In this document: positions 31,396 to 41,066 of the stretch, one piece after another
Numbering within the stretch: position 1 is the first letter of the stretch
How the letters are laid out: the number at the start of each line of letters is the position of its first letter
Source of the DNA: Clostridia bacterium
GTDB taxonomy: Bacteria > Bacillota > Clostridia > Christensenellales > Aristaeellaceae
NCBI GenBank assembly: GCA_017523615.1
Contig: JAFWWK010000134.1
Coordinates: 1 to 45,505, forward strand
Reading direction: 5' to 3'
DNA length: 45,505 bases
Program-made: the position numbers and the translations under genes
Notes under the pieces: generated by a model
What the model saw: the letters and a program-made list of their open reading frames with translations, nothing else
What the model was told of the DNA's origin: nothing
Database searches by the model: none

Positions 31396-32934
31396 TCACT
31401 TCTCCGCCGCTTTCAAAGCGTCGCTGATCTCCACAGGGAAGGGCAGCAGGTCCAGGATGTCCCGCCTGATATCCACCCCTGGATATACTTCCGAAAGCAT
31501 CAGGCCCTTTTCCGTAAGGACGAAAACGCACCTTTCGGTAACGTACATCACCCTTTGGCCGTTTTTGACCGCGCGGGACGCGGAAAAGCTGACCGAGCGG
31601 ACCTTATCCACAAACTTGGGGATATCCCCGTTTCGCAGGATCGTGACCTCGTCCTTTTTCCTTTCCATTTCCAGCCCGCGGGTGTTGAAGGTCAGACAGA
31701 AAACCACCGTGGGGGTCCTGGCCGTGATATTGGCAAAACCGCCGATGCCGGGATAGGTATCCGCCCCGCGGTGGGCGTTGACGTTGCCCTCCCGGTCCAC
31801 CTCAAACGCGCCCATGAAGCAGATGTTAAGCCCGCCGGAATTGTACAGGTCAAACTGGTTTCCCATATCGTACACCGACGCCGCGCCGATCATCGCGCCG
31901 AACACCGTTCCCGACGCCGGAAAGCCGCCGATGCCGCCGGATTCCACGGTCATGGTGATTTTTTCCAGTGTGCCGTATTTCCTGGCGTAGCGGCTGACCG
32001 TCTCGGGTATGCCGATGCCGATATTGACGATATCGCCCTCTTTCAGTTCCTTCGCGGCTCTGCGGCCGATGGTATTATAAGCGGGACTGGCTTTGGTCTT
32101 GGCCCCGGAAAGGTCGTCGATCATCTCCTGCCAGCCCTTCCATTCCTCATAGGGGATCTCAAAGGAACCGGTCAGCGCCTTGAAGGCCACGGGACGGGGC
32201 TCCGGTTCGGTCACCACGATCACATCCACAAGACACCCGGGGATGATCGTGTTCCTGGGGCGGGAAGGTGTGCCCACCAGCCGGTCCACCTGGACGATCA
32301 CCTTGCCGTGGTTGGCCTTGACGGCCTGGCAGATGGAAAGCGCGTCGCCGGACATATACATGTCGTCAAAGGAGATATTGCCGTAGCGGTCGGCCACGGT
32401 ACCCTTGATGAGCACCATGGTGATCTTCGGCAGCTGGTAATACAGGAACTCTTCGCCATCCACGGTCACGGGCTTTACCAGGCTGTCATCGCGGGAAATG
32501 CCGTTGATGCCCGGACCTTCGCGCCTGGGGTCAACAAAAATATCCAGTCCCACCTTACTAAGCGCCCCGGGAAGTCCCCCCGCCTGGGCGCGAATGGCGT
32601 GACTGATGCACCCGAGCGGCAGGTTATAGGCTTCAAATCGGTCTTCAAGGACGAGGTGTTTGGTGGAAGGCATAGCGCCGAAATGACCGCAGATCAGCTT
32701 TGATACCGCGCCTTCGCGGATATAGCCCTCGGCGTTGCGGTTCTCGTCCCATACACCGAAGCCGGCGCTGGAGATCAGCGTAAGGTTGTTAGGCTCACCC
32801 GTTTCGTGAAATCTCTGGTAAATGGCTTCGTGGAGCTCCACTGGGTTTTCGATCCCCACGAAGGAATTGACGCAGATGACCTCACCGTTTTGCACCAGTT
32901 CCGCCGCTTCTCGGCTTGACATGAATCTGTACAT
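31396..32934 (-). CDS. Acyl-CoA:acetate/propionate CoA-transferase (fused two-domain)
   Basis: A 512-residue family I CoA-transferase with both halves fused, moving CoA between short-chain acids such as acetate, propionate or lactate. The catalytic Glu331 lies in VESGGIGG, at the start of the second half (the family pattern E-x-G). The first half has GHFG and the GLDIFVDPRREGPGIN loop. The length is close to Clostridium propionate CoA-transferase (Pct) and E. coli YdiF. Direct substrate choice cannot be read. GGAAAGG sets the ATG. It lies between a U32 gene and a MATE gene, an unexpected pairing. Confidence 0.88.
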   Translation of the reverse strand: MYRFMSSREAAELVQNGEVICVNSFVGIENPVELHEAIYQRFHETGEPNNLTLISSAGFGVWDENRNAEGYIREGAVSKLICGHFGAMPSTKHLVLEDRFEAYNLPLGCISHAIRAQAGGLPGALSKVGLDIFVDPRREGPGINGISRDDSLVKPVTVDGEEFLYYQLPKITMVLIKGTVADRYGNISFDDMYMSGDALSICQAVKANHGKVIVQVDRLVGTPSRPRNTIIPGCLVDVIVVTEPEPRPVAFKALTGSFEIPYEEWKGWQEMIDDLSGAKTKASPAYNTIGRRAAKELKEGDIVNIGIGIPETVSRYARKYGTLEKITMTVESGGIGGFPASGTVFGAMIGAASVYDMGNQFDLYNSGGLNICFMGAFEVDREGNVNAHRGADTYPGIGGFANITARTPTVVFCLTFNTRGLEMERKKDEVTILRNGDIPKFVDKVRSVSFSASRAVKNGQRVMYVTERCVFVLTEKGLMLSEVYPGVDIRRDILDLLPFPVEISDALKAAEK

Positions 32935-32949
32935 CGTATTGCCTTTCCG

Positions 32950-34206
32950 TTACTTGTCGATCCGTCTCAGGATGTCTCCGGGCTCAAGGACGCCTTCCGC
33001 ACTTTTCCCGTCCGATGAAACAAATGTGACCCTCAGTTCCTCCAGGGGGCGCGGCGCGTTCCCCACCGGCGGCCCGTCTCCCACGCGGATCTCAGCCACC
33101 CTGAGGGGAATGTTCCGGCCGTCCCTTTTCATCGCCTCGATCTCTTCACCCACAAAAAACCGGTTCCGCTGGATAAATGAAGCCTCCGTACCGCGGACCT
33201 TTTCCACGATACCGATCCAAACAGCCCCGGACAGGTAATCTCCCGCAGCCCGGTTCATCCCCTCGTTCCCCGGTCTGCCGTAGTAAAAACCGGTATTGAA
33301 GGGCCTGTAGGTACATTTTCTGATCTCCCGAAGGTATTCCGGAATGTTCGACAAGTATTTTTCCTCGTTTTCAAACAGATCGTCCAGAGCAAGCCGGTAA
33401 GCCCTGGCGACAGTAGCGACGTAAAGGGGATTTTTCATTCTCCCTTCGATCTTCAGGCTGTCGATGCCTGCTTCGCAAAGGTCTTTCAGCCGATGGATCA
33501 TACACATATCCCCGGCGTCAAAGATGTAGGTGCCCCGATCGTTTTCCTCCAGGGGCAGATACTGCCCCAGCCGGGTCTCCTCGGCAACAGCGTATTTCCA
33601 GCGGCAGGGATGGCTGCATTCCCCCCTGTTGGCGTCCCTTCCCGCAAAATAATTGGACAAAAGACACCTTCCGCTGTAGCTCACGCACATGCTTCCATGT
33701 ACAAAAGCCTCAATTTCAAGACCATGGTCTGTTTTATTTCTGATCGAAGCGATCTCTTCCAGACTGAGTTCTCTTGCGCAGACTATCCGTTTGGCGCCCT
33801 GGCTGTGCCAGAAGCCGAAGGAAAGGTGATTTGTCAGGGATGCCTGGGTGGAGATATGGATCTCCTTGCCCGGACAGAATTCCCTGCAAAGCATGAACAT
33901 CCCGGGATCCGCGACCAGCACGGCATCGATATCCAGTCCGTTCAGTTCCTTAAAATATTCCGCGGCCTTTTCGATATCCGCTTCATGGGCAAGGATATTG
34001 GCAGCCACATGGATCCGCTTCCCATGCTGATGAGCATAGGCGCACCCCTCCGCCATCTGATCCCGGGTAAAATTCGCAGCCTTGGACCTGAGGCTGAAGG
34101 CTTCTCCTCCGATGTAGACCGCGTCGGCACCGTAATCAACGGCAACCCTTAGGACCTCCGGATCCCTAGCCGGGCAAAGCAGCTCCGGTTTCCTGCCCAA
34201 GCTCAT
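32950..34206 (-). CDS. Peptidase U32-family protein, TrhP/YegQ-like tRNA hydroxylation factor
   Basis: A 418-residue U32-family protein. The TIM-barrel start (PELLCPARDPEVLRVAVDYGADAVYIGG) and the signature EAFVHGSMCVSYSGRC followed by Cys-rich GECSHPCRWKY are diagnostic. In Bacillus and E. coli such proteins (TrhP/YegQ, YrrN/YrrO) take part in making 5-hydroxyuridine at tRNA position 34 rather than acting as peptidases, and the conserved cysteines may bind an iron-sulfur cluster. The C-terminal beta-barrel domain is present. GGAGG is at the usual distance from the ATG. It is the first gene of the operon. Confidence 0.88.
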   Translation of the reverse strand: MSLGRKPELLCPARDPEVLRVAVDYGADAVYIGGEAFSLRSKAANFTRDQMAEGCAYAHQHGKRIHVAANILAHEADIEKAAEYFKELNGLDIDAVLVADPGMFMLCREFCPGKEIHISTQASLTNHLSFGFWHSQGAKRIVCARELSLEEIASIRNKTDHGLEIEAFVHGSMCVSYSGRCLLSNYFAGRDANRGECSHPCRWKYAVAEETRLGQYLPLEENDRGTYIFDAGDMCMIHRLKDLCEAGIDSLKIEGRMKNPLYVATVARAYRLALDDLFENEEKYLSNIPEYLREIRKCTYRPFNTGFYYGRPGNEGMNRAAGDYLSGAVWIGIVEKVRGTEASFIQRNRFFVGEEIEAMKRDGRNIPLRVAEIRVGDGPPVGNAPRPLEELRVTFVSSDGKSAEGVLEPGDILRRIDK

Positions 34207-34258
34207 CCCTTACCTCCGAAACTTTCCCCCTGTGGGTGAAAGAAGTGCAATCCCAAAT

Positions 34259-34287
34259 ACTATACGTCATTATTTCTGAATTGAAAA
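34259..34287 (-). promoter_or_regulatory. Promoter of the U32-CoA-transferase-MATE operon
   Basis: On the minus strand TTTTCA (34287-34282), a 17-bp spacer and TATAGT (34264-34259), about 52 bp before the first gene. Confidence 0.5.
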
Positions 34288-34337
34288 GTTTTTTTATCGT
34301 CTTTCCATATCTTTCCGCAATAGCTTCATCCTTTCTG

Positions 34338-34366
34338 TTGACATCCCATCCCCCGATCCCTATACT
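34338..34366 (+). promoter_or_regulatory. Promoter of the AEC transporter
   Basis: TTGACA (34338-34343), a 17-bp spacer and TATACT (34361-34366), about 33 bp before the start codon. Confidence 0.7.
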
Positions 34367-34399
34367 TTATAATCGTCAGTTCGCAACAGGAGTATTTTT

Positions 34400-35314
34400 A
34401 TGACACCGATCCTTGTACGCGCCGGATGTTTCTGCGCGATCATCCTGCTGGGCCATGTGCTTCGCCGCGTGAATTATTTTAAGAAAGAAGATTTTGCGGT
34501 CCTCAGCAAGATCGTCATCCGCATCACCCTGACCTGCTCCATCGTCAACAGCTTCAACGGAAAGCACCTTGACGCCGCCATGCTCACCATGACGCTCTTC
34601 GGCTTCGGGTTCGGCCTCTCCCTGGCGACGCTCGCCTATTTCTTCAGCAGGAAGTCTTCTCCCGGCGTCCGGGCCTTCGCTTTGCTGAATACCACCGGCG
34701 TCAATATCGGCAATTTTGTGCTTCCTTTCGCTCAAAGCTTCCTTGGGGCCGAAGCGGTCATGGCCGTCAGCCTGTTCGACGTGGGTAACAGCTTTTTCTG
34801 CCTCGGCGGTGCCTACGGCCTGGCGCTTGCCGTGAGCCGCGGTGAAAAACATATCGACGTGCGCCCCATCTTTTCCGCCCTTTCAAAATCCGTCCCTTTC
34901 ATCACTTACATCCTGATGACCTTCCTTTGCGCCTTCGGGGTGAGCCTTCCCTGGCCCGTTGCGGAATTCACGGGCATCGTCGGGAACGCCAACGCTTTTC
35001 TGGCCATGCTGATGCTGGGCGTCGGTTTCCATATTTCCCCAGACAGGGAAAAGATCGGCCTGATCGTCAGGATCCTCTCGATCCGTTTTTCGCTTGGCAT
35101 CTGGCTTTCCCTGCTCTCCTGGTTTGTCCTGCCCCTCCCCTTTTCCCTGAGGCAGGCCCTGGCCATCCTGTTCCTTGGGCCCATCGCCTCTGCGGCGCCT
35201 GCTTTCACGGAGCAGATGAAGGGCGACCACGAACTCAGCAGCGCCGTCAATTCCCTGTCCATCGTTATCAGCGTGCTGCTTATCGTCGTCTGCCTGACTC
35301 AAGTCGCCGCGTAA
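34400..35314 (+). CDS. AEC-family (auxin efflux carrier) transporter
   Basis: A 304-residue membrane protein with about ten helices in two five-helix halves. The NTTGVNIGNFVLPFAQSFLG segment and the SAAPAFTEQM segment near the end match the unwound crossover helices of the AEC/BART superfamily. Bacterial members export organic acids such as malate or malonate, or amino acids. The substrate is unknown; a link to the fermentation enzyme (CoA-transferase) across the divergent promoter is only suggestive. AGGAG lies 7 bases before the ATG. Confidence 0.85.
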   Translation: MTPILVRAGCFCAIILLGHVLRRVNYFKKEDFAVLSKIVIRITLTCSIVNSFNGKHLDAAMLTMTLFGFGFGLSLATLAYFFSRKSSPGVRAFALLNTTGVNIGNFVLPFAQSFLGAEAVMAVSLFDVGNSFFCLGGAYGLALAVSRGEKHIDVRPIFSALSKSVPFITYILMTFLCAFGVSLPWPVAEFTGIVGNANAFLAMLMLGVGFHISPDREKIGLIVRILSIRFSLGIWLSLLSWFVLPLPFSLRQALAILFLGPIASAAPAFTEQMKGDHELSSAVNSLSIVISVLLIVVCLTQVAA

Positions 35315-35409
35315 ATAATTGTTTTCTGATTTCTATAGCGCCGTGGAGCGATTTATGATATGATTTCCGTATCGGAACACATTATCATCATCTTCAGGAG
35401 GCGTCGATC

Positions 35410-36876
35410 ATGGCCAAGATCATTCTGGACCCGTCCCGGAGCACCGGCATTGTCAGCAAAAACATCTACGGTCACTTTTCCGAGCATCTGGGCCGCTGTA
35501 TCTATCAGGGACTCTTTGTCGGGAAAGACAGCCCCATCCCCAATAAAAACGGCATGCGTGCAGACGTTGTGGACGCGCTGAAGAAGCTTGGCGTCCCCGT
35601 GCTCCGCTGGCCCGGCGGCTGCTTTGCCGACGAATACCACTGGGAAGACGGCATCGGCCCTCAGGAAAACCGCAAACGCATGGTGAACACCAACTGGGGC
35701 GGCGTGGTGGAGGACAATTCCTTCGGCACCCACGAATTTCTTGAGCTGTGCGCCCAGATCGGCTGTGAGCCGTATATCAACGGCAATGTCGGCAGCGGCA
35801 CCGTGCGGGAAATGGCCGAATGGGTGGAATACCTCAACAGTGACGGCGATTCCACGGTGGTACGCCGCCGCCGCGCCAACGGAAGGCATGACGCCTGGAA
35901 TGTGAAATATTTCTGCGTCGGGAACGAGAGCTGGGGCTGCGGCGGAAACATGCGTCCCGAATACTATGCCGACGAATACCGCCGTTATGCCACCTTCTGC
36001 CGCCAGTATGGGAAAAACAGGCTGTACAAGATCGCCTGCGGCCCCAGCTCCGACGATTATGAATGGACCCGGATCCTGATGGAACGGGCCGGAAAGTATA
36101 TGGACGGGCTGAGCCTCCATTATTACACCCTGTGCGGCGACTGGCAGACATCCAAGGGCTCCGCCACCAGGTTCACGGAGGAGGATTACTACCGCACCCT
36201 TTACCGCGCCGCCAAAATGGATGAACTGGTCAATCGCCACAGCGAGATCATGGACCGATACGACCCCGAAAAGAAGGTGGGGCTTATCGTGGACGAATGG
36301 GGCGCCTGGTACGACGTAGAGGAAGGGACCAACCCCGGATTCCTTTACCAGCAGAATACCATGCGCGACGCAATGGTGGCGGCCATCACCCTGAATATCT
36401 TCAACCGTCACTGCGACCGGGTAAAAATGGCCAACCTGGCCCAGACCGTAAATGTACTTCAGTCTGTTATTCTGACCGAGGGGGACAGGATGGTCCTGAC
36501 GCCCACCTATCACGTATTTGATCTTTACAGGGATCACATGGACGCACGGTCAGTGGAATGCAGGGTGGAATCCGAAAGCGTATGCGAAGGTGAATACGCC
36601 CAGCCCCAGGTAACGGCCTCCGCCTCCGAAAAAGACGGGATCGTCACCCTCACGCTTGCCAATCTTTCCGCCGCTGCCCCGGTCCGGGTCCAGGTGGACG
36701 GCGTCGGCGCCGCGGAATGCAGCGGCAGGGTGTTGACCGGCCCCATGGACAGCTTCAACGATTTCGGCTGTTCCATCCTTGAAACCCGTCCCCTGGACGG
36801 CATTGTCATTTCCGACGGCACTGTAGGAGTGACCCTGCCCGCCTGCTCCGTGGCTGCCCTGAGGATCAGGACATGA
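35410..36876 (+). CDS. abfA: GH51 alpha-L-arabinofuranosidase
   Basis: A 488-residue cytoplasmic exo-enzyme removing terminal alpha-L-arabinofuranose from arabinoxylan or arabinan oligomers. It starts with the GH51 barrel ([20 protein letters not shown]). The acid/base Glu173 is in [13 protein letters not shown] and the nucleophile Glu296 in [10 protein letters not shown]; the C-terminal all-beta domain follows. Length is normal for bacterial AbfA. AGGAGG lies 9 bases before the ATG. Its stop overlaps the start of the next small gene (ATGA), so the two are translated together. Confidence 0.93.
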   Translation: MAKIILDPSRSTGIVSKNIYGHFSEHLGRCIYQGLFVGKDSPIPNKNGMRADVVDALKKLGVPVLRWPGGCFADEYHWEDGIGPQENRKRMVNTNWGGVVEDNSFGTHEFLELCAQIGCEPYINGNVGSGTVREMAEWVEYLNSDGDSTVVRRRRANGRHDAWNVKYFCVGNESWGCGGNMRPEYYADEYRRYATFCRQYGKNRLYKIACGPSSDDYEWTRILMERAGKYMDGLSLHYYTLCGDWQTSKGSATRFTEEDYYRTLYRAAKMDELVNRHSEIMDRYDPEKKVGLIVDEWGAWYDVEEGTNPGFLYQQNTMRDAMVAAITLNIFNRHCDRVKMANLAQTVNVLQSVILTEGDRMVLTPTYHVFDLYRDHMDARSVECRVESESVCEGEYAQPQVTASASEKDGIVTLTLANLSAAAPVRVQVDGVGAAECSGRVLTGPMDSFNDFGCSILETRPLDGIVISDGTVGVTLPACSVAALRIRT

Positions 36877-37181
36877 CGGATACCCTGGACCTGAAAGAAC
36901 TGTCCGTATGGGCCTCCCGCCTTCCGATGTGCAGGAAATGCATGCTTGAGGACATGGAAAACGGGACGGACATCGCGGCTCTCCTTCAGCGCCTGACAGG
37001 ATCGATCCCGATGAAAGAACGGTCGGACAAAGAAGAAATAAACCGACGTCTGGATATTTGCAGGCAATGCGACCATCTATACAGCGGAACCTGCGTCCTT
37101 TGCGGCTGTTTTGTACAGCTCCGGGCGTCAAAAAAGCGCTCTGCCTGTCCGGACATCCCGGACAGGTGGGCCCGCTCCTGA
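36873..37181 (+). CDS. Small cysteine-rich (zinc-ribbon-like) protein, DUF6171-like
   Basis: A 102-residue cytoplasmic protein with a helical N-terminal half and four cysteine clusters: CRKC at 20-23, then CRQC, CVLCGC and a final Cys. The layout CxxC...CxxC...CxxCGC with an RAS motif resembles DUF6171 proteins of Clostridia as I recall them; no function is known. It probably binds zinc. Its start overlaps the arabinofuranosidase stop by 4 bp. Confidence 0.65.
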   Translation: MTDTLDLKELSVWASRLPMCRKCMLEDMENGTDIAALLQRLTGSIPMKERSDKEEINRRLDICRQCDHLYSGTCVLCGCFVQLRASKKRSACPDIPDRWARS

Positions 37182-37273
37182 CCCACCGTTCTCTTTGGTG
37201 GATCTGCCTTTCTTCTGTTTGATTTTCTGGAATACACGCTGGATCCGTCATTCATTCTTCACCGGAGGTCATG

Positions 37274-38173
37274 ATGATCAACCGCAAGATCCGGTATTTC
37301 GTCACCTTGGCCGAATGCCTGTCTTTCACGCAGACAGCAGCCCAATATGATGTGTCGCAGACAGCCGTCAGCCAGTATATCTCCTCTCTGGAAGACAGGC
37401 TGAAAGTCCGTCTTTTCGAGCGCAGCCAGCGCCAGGTGACTCTGACCGAAGCAGGCGCGTATTATTATGCCCGCGTCAAAGCCATGCTCAGGACCTACGA
37501 TGAGACCCTGAACCATCTGCACACCTTGGCCCAGGGATATCGTGCCCGGCTGAAAGTCGGCGTAGGCATGTACGAATACTGCTCCACCGAGGGTTTCATC
37601 TCCCGTTTTCTTGCCCTCCATCCCGAGGTACGCCTGGATATTTTGCAGTATCCTTATTCAGCCCTGACTGAAAAGCTGAAAATGGGCGATGTGGATATCA
37701 TTATCTGTGACCGGCTGTGCGAAGATGCCTTTCCACACAATTACCTGATCTCCAGGACCCTTTTTTCGTCGCCCAATTACATCGTAGCCCATCCTGAAGT
37801 GGCAAAAAAATACGACGGCGACGTCAGGAAAATGCTTCGCAGCGAATGCCTGATCACCAACTGTGAAACCGATGGCCCCTCGTCTCTGCAGATGCTGAAT
37901 ATCCTGTTTATGGACGAGTTCGGCTTTGTCCCGGGCAATATATCCCAGACCAATTCCGTCAATGCCCAATTGATGATGGTCCGGGCCTGCCGCGGTGCTG
38001 CCATGGTCCCCGGATTTATCCTTTCGGTCTACGGTCAGGGACTGGTCCGGTTCGACCTGCCGGACAAAAGGCTGATCCGATACCAGCTCATGTACCTCAG
38101 GGACTGCAAAAATGACGCGGTCCCCCTCCTTTTCCATTTTGAGGAGGACCGCGGCCCAGACCCTGCCAGCTGA
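37274..38173 (+). CDS. LysR-family transcriptional regulator
   Basis: A 299-residue regulator. The N-terminal winged helix-turn-helix (FVTLAECLSFTQTAAQYDVSQTAVSQYISSLEDRL) is followed by the linker helix and a periplasmic-binding-like effector domain starting at KVGVGMYEYC. The effector is unknown. The ATG at 37274 is preferred because GGAGG (37264-37268) lies 5 bases before it; an in-frame ATG at 37271 is only 2 bases from it. It lies in the same direction as the arabinofuranosidase, about 90 bp downstream. No T-rich terminator follows; an AT-rich stretch (38173-38205) separates it from the convergent yolD gene. Confidence 0.9.
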   Translation: MINRKIRYFVTLAECLSFTQTAAQYDVSQTAVSQYISSLEDRLKVRLFERSQRQVTLTEAGAYYYARVKAMLRTYDETLNHLHTLAQGYRARLKVGVGMYEYCSTEGFISRFLALHPEVRLDILQYPYSALTEKLKMGDVDIIICDRLCEDAFPHNYLISRTLFSSPNYIVAHPEVAKKYDGDVRKMLRSECLITNCETDGPSSLQMLNILFMDEFGFVPGNISQTNSVNAQLMMVRACRGAAMVPGFILSVYGQGLVRFDLPDKRLIRYQLMYLRDCKNDAVPLLFHFEEDRGPDPAS

Positions 38174-38203
38174 TCCATATTAATATAATATCTTATTAAT
38201 TTA

Positions 38204-38629
38204 TTATTCTTCCTGCCCGTTCTTTTCCCCTCGCAAGATCTCGAGCCTGTAAACGTCGTCCAGGCTGATCTTTCTCCCGGAAAGGCGTACCGTCCGTTCC
38301 GCGGGATCGTATCCTGATGCGGTCCCGGTCACCCAAACGGTTTTCCCTTCCCCGCTTCCGGCCCGGCTTGGCACAAACAGCAGGACCCGGACGGCAGGAT
38401 GGGACGATATGACGCGCGCGAGTTCGTTTACGCGCGCGTTTTTTACGGCGTCCTCGTCCTCGCTCGGGGTACGCCTTTCCTCAAGGACCTCTTCCCTTTC
38501 CCGGATCTCATCGTCAAAGCCCCTCAGAGACGCGAAGGGCATGAACTGCTTCGCCCTGTCCGCCCGGGGCATACGGACATGAGATGATAAAGGCCGCTCA
38601 AGACCGATAATGTCGTCGTATCTTCCCAT
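38204..38629 (-). CDS. YolD-like protein
   Basis: A 141-residue protein. The N-terminal RMPRADRAKQFMPFASLRGFDDEIRERE matches the YolD motif (MxRxDRAxQFxPFxxLxGY). The C-terminal half is an OB/SH3-like beta segment. YolD proteins are almost always paired with a Y-family polymerase, of which they are thought to be the partner, as seen here. The ribosome binding site GGGGAGGAG lies inside the end of the polymerase gene, with one base between stop and ATG. Confidence 0.85.
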   Translation of the reverse strand: MGRYDDIIGLERPLSSHVRMPRADRAKQFMPFASLRGFDDEIREREEVLEERRTPSEDEDAVKNARVNELARVISSHPAVRVLLFVPSRAGSGEGKTVWVTGTASGYDPAERTVRLSGRKISLDDVYRLEILRGEKNGQEE

Positions 38630-38630
38630 T

Positions 38631-40070
38631 TTATTTCTCCTCCCCGGACTGATGACCGCCGATCTGCAGGCCGCGCTGGGCGCCGGTGGCCCCCTCCATC
38701 AGGTTTTTGCCGCGAAGGACCGCGTTTGGGCCGAACCGGGACCTTAATCCGATGACTGCCCGGTTCACTTTTTCTTCCTTCCCGGCCATTTCCTTTTCCC
38801 TTTCCAGTTCCTCGGCCGACGTAAACAGATCCATCTGCCTGAATATGGTTTTCTCCGCGTCCGCTTTTGCGATCCGGTCGAAAACGACGAAGAAGCGTCT
38901 TACCTTCAGTTCCCTGCGGATCGCGCGGTCGTAGGCCTTCATCGCAGCCTCGGTCAGCTTCCTTGCCGAATTGGAACGCACCGGAGCGCCGCCCATGTCC
39001 GTGATCTGAGCGGAAGCATGTGTCATTGCCGGCGCGAGGCGCCCGTAACGGTCCCTTTCCATGGGGCCGGTCCAGTTATCGGGCATCCCTTCCCGGTCGT
39101 AACCGATGGTCACGCCAACGCTGCCGCAGACAAGATCCCCGGAAAGCAGCTCATAGGACAGCCGTTCCGCCATTTCCCATACCACAAGACGTCCGGTCTC
39201 GGCATCATACGGGCTGGGAAGCACCTGTCCCACCGACAGGCTCCTGTCTTCGGGGCGATAGTTTTTGATATCTGCCATGGTGCAGCTTTCCTGTCCCCAG
39301 GCGTGATCGATCAGCAGCTCGGCGTCCACTCCAAGGTCAGTAAACAGCGATCCTTCATCATAAACGCTTCGGCGGCAGATATCCCCCATCGTGAGGATGC
39401 CCCGCTTTTCAAGTTTTCTCGCTGTGCCCGGCCCCACCCGCCAGAAATCGGTAATGGGCCTATGGTCCCACAGCTTTTCCCGGTAGGTCCGCTCGTCAAG
39501 CTCGGCGATGCGCATCCCGTTTTCGTCCGGTTCCTCATGCTTGGCCAGGATATCCATCGCCACCTTGCTCAGATACAGGTTTGTCCCGATCCCGGCGGTA
39601 GCAGTGATGCCCGTTTCGTCATACACGGCCCGGATCAGCATGGCGGTCAGCGCCCTGGCGCTCATGCCATACATTTTCAGGTAGCCCGTCAGGTCGGCCA
39701 TGACCTCGTCGACGGAGTAAACATGCATGTCTTCGCCGGAAAGGTACCTGAGATAGACCTTTTCATATATTCTGGTACTGTATTCGATGTATTTGCGCAT
39801 CCTTGGCGGGGCAATGATGTAATCCACCTTTTTCCCAGTACGCTTCTCTGTTTCGCGCACCTTCTGCGTCACCTCAAACAACCGGCACCGCCCACCCAGG
39901 CCAAGAGCCTTCATGGATGGAGACACGGCAAGACATATGGTCTTTTCGGTGCGGCTCTCGTCCGCGACCACCAGATTCGCAGTCAGGGGATCCAACCCCC
40001 GCTCGACGCATTCTACCGACGCGTAAAAGGATTTCAGATCGATAGAAGCGTATTTTTTTTCTTCAGGCAT
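38631..40070 (-). CDS. Y-family DNA polymerase (UvrX/YqjW-type)
   Basis: A translesion polymerase of the ImpB/MucB/SamB group, 479 residues from this start. The metal-binding residues are Asp11 (ASIDLKSFYASVE) and Asp121-Glu122 (YSVDEVMAD). A thumb with a helix-hairpin-helix (RVGPGTARKLEKRGILTMGDI) and a little-finger domain follow. It copies past DNA damage at the cost of errors. The start 40070 is chosen because the promoter's start point lies almost at the longer ATG (40094), which has no ribosome binding site, whereas GGGAG precedes 40070; the longer start remains possible. It is transcribed with yolD. Confidence 0.88.
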   Translation of the reverse strand: MPEEKKYASIDLKSFYASVECVERGLDPLTANLVVADESRTEKTICLAVSPSMKALGLGGRCRLFEVTQKVRETEKRTGKKVDYIIAPPRMRKYIEYSTRIYEKVYLRYLSGEDMHVYSVDEVMADLTGYLKMYGMSARALTAMLIRAVYDETGITATAGIGTNLYLSKVAMDILAKHEEPDENGMRIAELDERTYREKLWDHRPITDFWRVGPGTARKLEKRGILTMGDICRRSVYDEGSLFTDLGVDAELLIDHAWGQESCTMADIKNYRPEDRSLSVGQVLPSPYDAETGRLVVWEMAERLSYELLSGDLVCGSVGVTIGYDREGMPDNWTGPMERDRYGRLAPAMTHASAQITDMGGAPVRSNSARKLTEAAMKAYDRAIRRELKVRRFFVVFDRIAKADAEKTIFRQMDLFTSAEELEREKEMAGKEEKVNRAVIGLRSRFGPNAVLRGKNLMEGATGAQRGLQIGGHQSGEEK

Positions 40071-40102
40071 CCCCGGCGCGTCTCCCTTCTCCATGTGTTT
40101 AC

Positions 40103-40130
40103 ATTATAACTGCCGCTTCATCAAAGTCAA
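40103..40130 (-). promoter_or_regulatory. Promoter of the Y-polymerase-yolD operon
   Basis: On the minus strand TTGACT (40130-40125), a 16-bp spacer and TATAAT (40108-40103). No LexA-type box was seen nearby. Confidence 0.7.
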
Positions 40131-40180
40131 GGCAGCCGTCCCGCCCGAAAAAGCAGGCCATGATCGAAAAAACAAAAGAC

Positions 40181-40209
40181 TTGAGTTCCCACTCAGTCCA
40201 TGATAGGAT
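40181..40209 (+). promoter_or_regulatory. Possible promoter of the Crp/Fnr regulator
   Basis: TTGAGT (40181-40186), a 17-bp spacer and TAGGAT (40204-40209), about 115 bp before the TTG start. Confidence 0.45.
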
Positions 40210-40324
40210 AAAAAGCGTGTTTTTTTCCCCCTTCGGAAGACGTATAAAACGTCCGCAGGCGACGGGGCTAAAGCTATCAGCTGTCTTTCGCAAAGTGTTT
40301 ATCGAAGGAGGTCCAGGTCACAAA

Positions 40325-40987
40325 TTGGAACAGATCTCACAAGCTTACGCGCCGGAGATCGCTTCATGCCGCCTGTTCAGGGGGCTTGACAGGGATCAGA
40401 CAGTCCGGGCCCTCGCCCTCCTTGAGGCCGCAAAAGCGGATTATGCGCGGGGATCCTTCCTGCACAGCGCCGGCGAACCCCTGTCCCGCTTCGGTCTGGT
40501 GCTTTCCGGGCTCGTTCAGGTGCTGACCGACGATATCAACGGCAACCGCATGATCATGGCCAACGTCACCGCCGGGGGAACCTTCGGCGAATCCTTATGC
40601 TATTTAAAAGTGCAGGAGCCTGAGATCTACATCGTCGCGCAGCGGCCTTCCAAAGTCCTGTGGCTTTCGGCCGAGCCCTTTCGGCGGAAATCAGAAACAG
40701 AATTCGGTCTGGAAATGAAGGACCGGTTTATTTCGATGCTCGCGGAGCGTGCTCTTTCCATGAACACCCGTATCCAGATTCTCTCAAGACTGACTCTCCG
40801 GGATAAGCTGACCGCCCTTTTCACCGCATTTTCCCACCGGGACAAAACGACCGTCGTCCTTCCTTTTGACCGCGCGGACATGGCGGCCTACCTTGGCGCT
40901 GACCGCAGCGCCCTATCAAGGGAACTTTCCAGGATGAAGGCGGAGGGACTGATCGAATATCACAAGAACAGGTTCACCCTGCTGTGA
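40325..40987 (+). CDS. Crp/Fnr-family transcriptional regulator
   Basis: A 220-residue regulator in the standard Crp length. The N-terminal cyclic-nucleotide-binding-like beta barrel (GSFLHSAGEPLSRFGLVLSGLVQVL) is followed by the dimer helix and a C-terminal winged helix (DRADMAAYLGADRSALSRELSRMKAEGLIEYHKNRF). The cysteines do not form an Fnr iron-sulfur pattern, so oxygen sensing that way is unlikely. The start is TTG at 40325, 13 bases after AAGGAGG (40305-40311), and gives the family length; the upstream open frame (to 40160) has no site. It sits between the polymerase and the peptide-transport operon. Confidence 0.85.
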   Translation: MEQISQAYAPEIASCRLFRGLDRDQTVRALALLEAAKADYARGSFLHSAGEPLSRFGLVLSGLVQVLTDDINGNRMIMANVTAGGTFGESLCYLKVQEPEIYIVAQRPSKVLWLSAEPFRRKSETEFGLEMKDRFISMLAERALSMNTRIQILSRLTLRDKLTALFTAFSHRDKTTVVLPFDRADMAAYLGADRSALSRELSRMKAEGLIEYHKNRFTLL

Positions 40988-41066
40988 CCCGTTGTTTCCC
41001 TGTTCCCAGCGGGGTTCCGGAAACGGTATTTTTTTTGTATTTTTTTTGTATTATACGTTTTCGCCG

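Noticed and set aside
37144-37166. Perfect 9-bp inverted repeat as terminator of the GH51 operon
   Set aside because: It lies inside the coding region of the small cysteine-rich protein and has no T-tract.
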